Positions 56,275 to 64,000 of a stretch of DNA of 64,000 bases are shown one piece after another. The notes beneath the pieces were generated by a model that saw only the letters and a program-made list of their open reading frames with translations, was not told the DNA's origin and did no database searches. The position numbers and the translations under genes were made by a program. Numbering within the stretch: position 1 is the first letter of the stretch; each line of letters opens with the position of its first letter. Origin of the DNA: Rhynchonema sp. JSB1_4 (taxonomy: Eukaryota; Nematoda; Chromadorea; Monhysterida; Xyalidae); the NCBI GenBank assembly GCA_030248065.1, contig JASAMV010004444.1, positions 1-64,000 on the forward strand. The letters run 5' to 3'.

Positions 56275-56683
56275 TATTGGTCGCACAATGAGTATATGAG
56301 AATCCATCCCCATATTTTTCCTACATCGGCAAGGAGGGTTTCTGGCGATTTTTTCAAATTGAATCAGGTTTTGACAAGGAGTTATTTTCTCTTTCTTTTC
56401 CCGCTTTATTTATCGGGGGTGATCAACGTGTGTGTGCTGTAATCGATTTCACACACAAAGCGTGTAATACACGTGGCTACAGTAACCCGAGCCCGAACCA
56501 TTTCGGTTGCGTAGAATTCAGGGTGAAACTTCTGCACACGTGTGTTTCTCATTCTTCTCACTGATAAGCATGCAAAGTTCTTGTCAAAACCTGGTCCAAT
56601 TTGAAAAAAATGCCAAATATCCGCCTTTTCAATGCAGGAAAATTAGGGGGATGGATTCTCATATAGTCATTGTGCGACCAATA
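56275..56683. mobile_element. MITE, TATTGGTCGCAC family, full-length copy
   Basis: Same termini and interior as the copy at 45387-45793, in the opposite orientation, including GCTTTATTTATCGGG and CCCGAGCCCGAACCATTTCG. TA at both ends. High similarity between the two copies implies recent activity. Confidence 0.9.
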
Positions 56684-56699
56684 GCGCGTGCACATTTCT

Positions 56700-56885
56700 A
56701 CCTGGAGGCCCAGGGAGCCCAACGCTTTTTCACATACATTTCTACCTGGGGCCCAGGGGGCCCAAGGCTTGCGAGGCCAACCCTGGGCCCTATGGGCCCC
56801 TTGGGCCCTGTGGGCGCCCAGGCGGTTATGCCCGCCGAGCAGGGTATGCTGACCGAGGCACATATACATATCTTGATGCCGCAGG
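56700..56885. other. GGGCCC-rich, Gly-Pro-like low-complexity sequence
   Basis: Repeated CCCAGGGGGCCCAAG / GGGCCCTATGGGCCCCTTGG motifs give short Gly-Pro-X-like reading on both strands (for example LGPMGPLGPVGAQ). There is no collagen exon structure or Cys motif, and a shorter similar patch lies near 50640-50690. It is probably repeat sequence rather than a collagen gene fragment. Confidence 0.35.
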
Positions 56886-57861
56886 TACGAAAAACACACA
56901 ACACAACACAAAAACTTTTTTCTTGACTCCCAGGCTCTCGAAACAAAAGCTCAAAATCTGCGTTGACTGTTGACGAAGCAGCTCTAAATCACGCATTAAC
57001 AAGAGTTACATACTGTACATCATGTACATGACGACTCCAGCTACCAGCACGAAATGAGTGAAAAACAACAACAAGTTGAGAGCGCATAACATACCACCGT
57101 TTGGTCTGCACTGAATTTTCAACAAACGAAACTTAACATACATAAAACATTGAATCACAGACGCACAGAATCACAACATTGAGCTGACAAACAGCACTGG
57201 CAGAACACAAACAGATGCTGGCGGTGTGTGGGTAACAGCAGGCGCGCATCAGATTGAATTTTTTAGCAACACTGTAAGTACCTACCCAGGCATATTGCAA
57301 CCGTGTGCCATGACCGGGCATGCAGTTCACTTCCGGCATGTGGGCATTGTTTGTTTGATGTTCATTTTTTTCTGTGCGTTGAAGCAGCTTGAATGTTCAC
57401 GTCGCATCATATGGCGAGCACTGTAGCACCTATGAGAGTTCATTATCAGGCAGGCCCGAAATCCGGTTCAATCAGTTGCAAAACGTGCGAATCTAGATGT
57501 TTTAGCAACGAGCAAAATAATGACACAGGCTCGCTAAAATGAACTTTCCAACATCAACTTTTATGACCATACATGTTCTTGGGGCATGTTCTTGTTGGTA
57601 AGCTGCTTAAAAATCTCATGGACAAAGTTTGCTTAGAGCTTTGAAGATTATCCAGGGCTAAAACACTATCAAAAAACACGGACAAGCTGTGTATACGGAC
57701 CTGTTCATAACTGCTTTGGGCCAAAGATATACATATCTTCTACCAGAAAGAAATATGCCCTGAAGGCATAAAACAAGAATATGTATAAAAATGCAATACT
57801 AGACAAATTTGGATTTCGAATTTCACACTGGAGCCTTTTTTACAACGTTTTTTGCAAAAAA

Positions 57862-58078
57862 ATGTCAGCTGTAACTTTCTCGCATTTGCGTGTACATACA
57901 AGCACGCAGCGAGATCAAATATTGCGTGGGAGGCGGGGGCCACACCGCACAAGTTGCTTGCAAAAGTTTGAGCTTTCTAAGTTGAGTCTTGTCAAATTGC
58001 TGCGACTTAGAAATCTTGCAAAAGCGCACTAACTCAAATGATGCACTATGTCGCTCAGCACTACCGTGCCACAGCTCA
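57862..58078. repeat. dispersed repeat, copy 2 of 3
   Basis: It matches 13377-13590 and 60600-60815 in the order TTTCTCGCATTTGCGTG, AGCACGCAGCGAGATCAAAT, GAGTCTTGTCAAAT and ATGTCGCTCAGCACTACCGT. Same orientation as the others. Confidence 0.55.
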
Positions 58079-60599
58079 TACAATCATTCTCTCATGCATA
58101 ATTTATCGGCATCATGTTTGTATCACAAGTTTCTCATTAGCCCTCTTGAAGCCATTGGGCACCGTGAATCTGTACATACCAACAAAACTGATCTGATTTG
58201 CACACTCTTAATCCTGATTAAAAATTACGGAATCATATGGTGGGTATACAGTGTCAATTTTTGCCGACTTAACATACTGAGGTCACGTATATACATCGAT
58301 GGCTACACAAGTGTCGTAGTAATTAGTCAAATTACTTGAGGACGAACCTTCTAGATTGTAAACAGGGATGAATGCAAAGAGAAAACAGAAGCACTGACGG
58401 TATGAATATCTTATTTAGCATCCCCTCGGTTTTTTGTGATGGAGTCGAACGCTCGTGGCACAAGCGAGGACAGAAGGAACAAGTGCAGCAGTTTCACATC
58501 ACACGTTATTTATAGCAGCGTGCATTCTTTTTTGCAGGTGAGAGGAGCGACTTTTGATTGGCCAGTGGTACACACCGGTGCCCAAGCAATTGATAATTGT
58601 CAAAGTTCTGATCGTCCCTGCAATCAACTTCGCTTGAAAAATGTGGTTCTGGTTCGTACAGAATGTTCTGTTGGTTAAAAAGAGCGATGGGCATGCATCA
58701 TTATAAACAGTCTGATATATGTATCATATGCACAAGAACATTGTCTATGCAGCAGATATATGTAGCAAGGGTGGATCTAGGGCATCACAGGAGCCGCATG
58801 GAACTAATAAAAGCGACTTTTCAAAGTGGAGCAAGCACTGGATAAAAATGACTTCTTGGATTTGGCCACTCCCTTGGCCCAAAGTTGGATCCGCCACCGA
58901 GGTTTAGGTAGCATTCCGTATACATAGCTGTGTAAGAAAATTTAGAAAACGAATCTACACTACCAAACTTTGGCACAGAGTGAAATGCCGGATACGGTCA
59001 ATTTAGGAAGTCGCCGTGTGTCCGTTTATTTGAAAATTCGCGCCTTATTGAGTTAACTTTTTTGCCATACGTTGTTGCAAGCGCCCTGTTTGTTGGGGGT
59101 GTCGGTGCGAATGCTTCACGCTCGCAATTGCTTTATGCCCGATAAGGACAAATCCCCACGCCTATGCAAGTTATGTCATACCAGCGAAATATTGTGGCAG
59201 GGCTTATGTAGATGTTTGGATAAAGTTTGATTACACACTACGCTATGGACGTACATATACAAAAAGCCCTTGACTTTTTAAAAGCATTATAAAGCATGAG
59301 GAAAATAAGCAAGAAGCGGAGACTTATTTAGGAAGCCCAGTGTCCAGATAGCCATGGGACTGGATCTACGGTTTCTCAACACAGGAGGAAATTTATCAGC
59401 CTAGTCTCACTGATAAATGTCTAGCTTTCTTTGCAAAATCTAACTAAAAAAAGCTTTTACTCGGATGCCTTTCGGACAAGCTGATTTGAAACTACTTAAT
59501 CTCAGCAAGCAAATGCATGCAATGATGCATGGTCAAAACAAACCACTCTATACAAACAGTAATATGTGAGTCCAGTTAAGCGGACACATAAAATTTCCGA
59601 TAAGAAAAGCTGTCACGGCCGCACACGGCTTGCCAGCGATGATTTTGGTAGGCAGAAATGCTCCCAAACGAGTCTTTTAGTCAAAGTTACTGGCAAAAGA
59701 CCCCACATGTTTGCGGGCATTTGAGTGCCAACACGCCCGATTCGTTAAGTTTTGGTTGCGACACAGCACGAGAAGCGACCATCATGTGACTTTGGGTCAT
59801 AAAACATTTGGGTTGAAAGAATCCTCCGTGTTTGTACTTGAAAGGAGGGAGGGCAACAGCACAGTAGCGTTTTCCGGGCAAAAAATGTCGAGGGCACACT
59901 GTGCTGAGATACATTATTGCACACACTTGCAGCAAGCGATAAATCAAGTGGAACTGTATTATTTATGCATGACTGTAGGCCGAGGCAACATCGCCGCACA
60001 GAACTCAGGCTACTGTATTTATCATAAAATAATCAAATTGCTGCCACCTACATTATGTACATGTAGGTAGTAATGTTTAGATCAGGAGGAAAACGAGGCA
60101 ATGAAAAATCAGCGCGAAATAAATAGGGGACAAACTAAGCGATGATTCATTCGGTAATTGCACCCCAATTATGGCTGGAAATATCCAGCTTTGTGAGCGC
60201 ATCCGATGATGAGGACACAGTTTAGTTCACATTGCAACGTACTGTATGGATGTGGGCTCAGCATGTCAAACTGGTAGCCAGCCATGCAAACACTTTTTTA
60301 ATCGATTAATCTTCCATCCGTGGCGTCAGTAATCCTCTGAGCTTTGCAGTGCATTTAGTTCATCACAGCGTAGGTGTTTGTCAGTCTGCTAAGCACCCAT
60401 AATGCCAATTACGCCCAATTTAATGTTATGTTCCCCACAGTGCAGAATGCATTGGTAATCTTGCATTTACTGGATTGGAAACCAAACACTATAGCGCGGA
60501 CATTGACATTCACAGAAAAGCTAGAATGGACATCTCTCAAATATACATACATACATTGTACCTATGTATGTATGTATACTGTCAAGTAATACTTCCAAC
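58079..60599. other. 2.5 kb without a supported gene
   Basis: ORFs reach 119 codons (59711-60070) but carry no domain or splice partners. No clear transposon termini were found. Confidence 0.35.
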
Positions 60600-60815
60600 A
60601 AGAAAACTGTATCTTGCTCGCAATCGCGCATGCGGGTACGCTGCGGAATGAAATTTTTCGCAGACCTAGAAGGCCAAGCCATCCATACAAGTCGTGTGCT
60701 AGTTTGGACTTTTCAAGTTGATTCTTGCCAAAATGGCGTGAGTTTTCATTTTTTTACTCGCCCAATATATGGAATGATGCATGATGTCGCTTAACACTAC
60801 CGTGCCAGCTCCGTT
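60600..60815. repeat. dispersed repeat, copy 3 of 3
   Basis: Order CTGTATCTTGCTCGCAATCG, GGGTACGCTGCGGAATGAA, GATTCTTGCCAAAATGGCG and ATGTCGCTTAACACTACCGT, as in the copies at 13377 and 57862. Confidence 0.55.
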
Positions 60816-62060
60816 GCTGATCTCCAAGCAAGCAAGCGACCAGTGGCAAATTGTTTTACTCTACCACAGTTGGTTACTGTCACTGCGAGTCTGGGCGGGC
60901 CGCTGTGCCCAACACACAACGACTGTCGGCCACTGCGGCTGGCGTCACTGGACTACCACACACAAAACCACTACGCCTACTGCACGGCAGTCCAGTACAG
61001 TAGCAGGGCAGGAGGCAGTTGCCCAGTGGGATGCAGTCGGCCATTACTTGATGTAGCGGTCTGGTGGAATCGCAGAAGACCAGGGAGTCAAGCGTGATTG
61101 ATCAAACAAAAATCGTGCAACTGGTTGGTTATGTAACTGGCTACATTTGTATGCATTTTAGAGGTTATTTCCAAAATACATACAGTACATTCCAAAATAT
61201 ACATACATCCAAGGTACCACGGAAATGTACTTTTAGTCCGGAAAGCCATGGTTGATTAGTTAATGTACCATGTCTCCTTAACGCGATTAAAGATCATTGC
61301 TATACATATGTACATCACGTGTAAACACGGTGCTTTGCATCCACCGTACATTCTCAAACCTCACCCTCTAGTTGATTGAAGCTCACCCACTAATTTAAGC
61401 CCACCGTCTAGTTGAAGTCCATCTGGTGGAAATGCAATAATGAAGACAAATGACCCTCGGGTTAAAACATTTTCGTCCTTTTTTGACGAAAGATGATCGT
61501 GGTGCAACAACATTTAGCACAAATTTTATTCAGTTGAAGGCAGAAAATTATGGCATCTTCGCTAATACCGACGCATGGTGATAGTTCCTCATGCCCGGCG
61601 CAAACGGGCCTCAATAAATAGAAGCCCCCCTCTAATGGAAGCTCACCCCTCAGGTGGTGCTGAAAAATAGAATCCCTGGGCTTCAATTAAAGAAAATAGT
61701 ACGGTAGGTAATAGTAATTAAAATTGAGGACAAACACGGCTCGTGGATTGGACACGCTGTCGACGTGCGGTGTGCGAGATGTGATTACCGAAAAGTTATT
61801 AACGGTGTGACTAATTGGCATATGATAAATGAATAATCTAGCAATGCACCTCAGCGAACTTCAGTTTTCACTGCAAAAAAACAGTGTCTAATCAACACAC
61901 AGTTCGCACCCCGTAATGAGATTCGGCTTGTTGTTCCGGCCCTGACTCATGAGTCAGGAATACCTTCAGAAACAATGCCAATGACATTTACAATATATCG
62001 GATGAGTTGGGTCACTTGAAAGACCACCAAGCCGTTGGGGTTAGAAAGCATAGGTATAGA
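60816..62060. other. no gene seen
   Basis: Low-similarity repeats such as AAGCTCACCC / GAAGCCC near 61370-61650. No exon with supporting signals. Confidence 0.35.
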
Positions 62061-62622
62061 CAAGAAAGAAAAATGCCCCAAGGGGCATAAAAGAAATATG
62101 GTTCCCTGGCTGACTGGCATAAAAGAACGATACTAGCTTGCACCACTTTGTTGATGTTTCATGAGGCACTGGAATAAACGTAACTGTGTTCTGAGCTGTT
62201 TGATGCCGAACAGTAGATATTGAACCATATTCCCGGCGCGTGCTGTTTTGAAACCAGAGACACAGGGCATGGAGATATTGAAAGAGTGCAATATTCTCTT
62301 TACTCCTCTCCTTGTTGAATCATCGTGCTTAACCGAAGACTGCACAGTTACCATCGTGAGGTTGAAAAGAAGAAACAGTTGCCTGAATATGTAGATTTTC
62401 ACGAAAGTTTCGCTATCGGCTGGGTGTTGGTTCAAAAGAGTTAGCGCCGGGAATATGGTTCAATATCTACTGTTCGGCATCAAACAGCTCAGAACACAGT
62501 TACGTTTATTCCAGTGCCTAATGAAACATCAGCAAAGTGGTGCAAGCTAGTATCGTTCTTTTATGCCAGTCAGCCAGGGAACCATATTTCTTTTATGCCC
62601 CTTGGTGCATTTTTCTTTCTTG
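62061..62622. repeat. fold-back inverted repeat, copy 2
   Basis: Same arms and centre as 10474-11027 with scattered substitutions and a short insertion in the centre. It is followed by the same rightward sequence (GTGTCGTTCTTTTATATCGC ... TCAACGCACATGAG) up to about 62764. Confidence 0.8.
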
Positions 62623-62775
62623 TGTCGTTCTTTTATATCGCGCAAGCGCCAAACAGAGAACCCGGGATAAATCAGCCACAGAAAGTTTTCAGTTCCGGCA
62701 AGCAATGGTTCTAACTAAGAAAATGTCGACCATCAGACTTTTCTCAAGTTATCAACGCACATGAGGTGTGGGGGT

Positions 62776-63290
62776 CAGGGTTGGGCAAAAAACGTTTTTT
62801 TTTAAAAATCGTTTTTTTTTAAAAAACGTTTTTTTTTAAAAAAAACGTTTTTTTTAAAACGCCCAGATGACCAAAATATGCCCCCAAAAAAATTGAAAAA
62901 CGCTCATGTTGGGAAGAAAACGTGGTTAAATGAAGTAATTCTATGTGTTCGGAGGCAAAATAAACGGGTTTCAACCCTTTTCTAGCGAGTTGTTAAGATC
63001 CCATATCAGACCCGCATCGTGGGACCAACTTTGGCCGGGGTCATCACTGAAAGTCAAACTCCGTATATCGACGTATCTCGACAAAGTAAAAATTGGTCGA
63101 AAATTTTTTGAAAAAAATGGGACAAAAAATTGATTTTCCTTGATAATCAGGGTACTTTCCCTGAAAAATCAGGGAAAATCAAGGAAATTCAGGGTTTAAA
63201 AAAACGAAAAACGACCCAGGCGTTTTTTTTTGAAAAAAAACGTCGTTTTTTTTAAGAAAAAACGCCGTCGATTTTTTTTGCCCAACCCTG
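62776..63290. mobile_element. hAT-like MITE with 8-bp target duplication
   Basis: Starts CAGGGTTGGGCAAAAAACG and ends TTTTTTTTGCCCAACCCTG. The 8 bp GTGGGGGT occur directly before (62768-62775) and after (63291-63298). Subterminal runs AAAAAACGTTTTTTTT are inverted. Length 515 bp, no transposase. A reversed, left-truncated relative lies at 49850-50214. Confidence 0.9.
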
Positions 63291-63300
63291 GTGGGGGTTA

Positions 63301-63869
63301 GTTTAAAGCGGCCCCGCCGCTATTGTTTTTTTGGTTTTCGACCTCGGTTTTTCCACTTATATCCTTTGTTGGCATCGAGATCAAGAACATTAGTTTTGAC
63401 GAACTTCACCAAAATGGCGGTTACCCACCGAAATCGATCCGCCAAAATGCTCTATCTGGAACAAAACTGTCCGATATTCACGCACATTTGCACACGATGA
63501 TCAGGAATGACAAGAGAAATTCAAAATCACTGGGGCGTGATATAGGCGGCGGGTTACGGTAGCCCGATAAAACATTAGCTCTTTTGTAAATAACAAATGT
63601 TTTGTCAACCTACCGTAACGCGCCGCCTATACCACACCTCTGTGATTTGAATTTTGCTTTGGAAATCCTGATTTCCATGCACACATAGTGCGTCAATATT
63701 GGGATAGTTTGTTCCCGTGCGGCCATGTCGGTGGATCGACTTCGGTGGATAAACGTCAGTTTGGTGAAGTTCTTGAAGGGTAATGTTCTTCATCCCAGTG
63801 CCAATTAGCGATTAATATAAAAAACCGAGGTCCAAAACCCAAAAAACAATAACGGCAGGCCCGGTTTAA
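63301..63869. repeat. long imperfect inverted repeat
   Basis: Two arms of about 245 bp (GTTTAAAGCGGCCCCGCCGC ... GGCGGCGGGTTACGGTAG and its diverged complement) surround a spacer of about 45 bp. The corresponding position in the complex near 11480 lacks this segment, so it is either another insertion here or deleted there. Confidence 0.65.
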
Positions 63870-64000
63870 GGATGCTGTACTTTTTGGCAGGATATATGAA
63901 TCGGTGGTTATCGTGACATAAGGCCAATTTTGTGTTTCGATTTCACTATAGAGTTCTAACAATCGAGACACGCTTGTGTCAGCGTCTTCACCCACCACTG
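63868..64000 (-). pseudogene. second copy of the minus-strand exon seen at 11482-11614
   Basis: It reads VGEDADTSVSRLLE...ETQNWPYVTITTDSYILPKS on the minus strand, homologous to exon b of the partial gene at 11482-12000. The window ends inside its acceptor region, so whether its 5' exon is present is unknown. The frame runs into the long inverted repeat on its 3' side. Confidence 0.45.

Noticed and set aside
56700..56885. Second collagen gene suggested by Gly-Pro-rich reading
   Set aside because: The sequence is a GGGCCC-rich repeat that gives Gly-Pro on both strands. There is no regular Gly-X-Y run, Cys motif or splice structure.

Overview
This is eukaryotic, intron-rich DNA and almost certainly nematode. 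The strongest signs are a cuticle collagen with the standard nematode layout (N-terminal membrane segment, RKAR processing site, interrupted Gly-X-Y blocks, Cys knots, C-terminal YCPCPRR) and a neuropeptide-receptor/globin fusion of a kind known only from nematodes (C. elegans GLB-33 and its Ascaris relative). Introns are mostly GT-AG with TTTCAG-like acceptors. The species cannot be named from the sequence. All multi-exon models below were built by hand from splice signals and reading-frame continuity. No alignment or transcript was available.

Layout. 1-6.7 kb holds three compact genes: a cuticle collagen (+), a secreted Sushi-SRCR protein (-) and a small secreted Cys-rich protein (+). 7-16 kb is mostly repeats: MITEs, a fold-back repeat, a 454-bp TG array, and a partial minus-strand gene whose second exon recurs at the right edge of the window. 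16.7-25.8 kb is one rhodopsin-family GPCR gene (+) with a 4.9-kb intron and a long cytoplasmic tail. 27-33 kb carries scattered minus-strand exons of an unrecognised gene family, with one module exon present three times, one copy broken. 33.2-37.3 kb holds two tandem paralogous secreted Kelch-type genes (+). The duplication also copied part of a converging minus-strand exon. 38.1-40.7 kb is a 2.6-kb inverted-repeat transposon with other MITEs nested in it, and 40.8-41.5 kb is a hAT-like element with an 8-bp target duplication. 41.7-47.1 kb is the receptor-globin gene (-). 48.7-57 kb is transposon-rich and includes a frameshifted non-LTR retrotransposon. 57-64 kb has no convincing gene and ends in a second copy of the fold-back repeat complex carrying different insertions from the first.

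The most interesting object is the 10-exon minus-strand gene at 41672-47055. Its first seven exons encode an FMRFamide-receptor-like 7TM protein, and its last two encode a globin domain. All exons join in compatible phase, so one protein carries both. Its globin has Glu where distal His E7 is expected and enlarged loops. A MITE lies 12 bp from one of its splice acceptors.

DNA-transposon traffic dominates the non-coding sequence. At least ten palindromic families are visible. Most have TA at their ends, and two have TIRs and 8-bp duplications typical of hAT elements.
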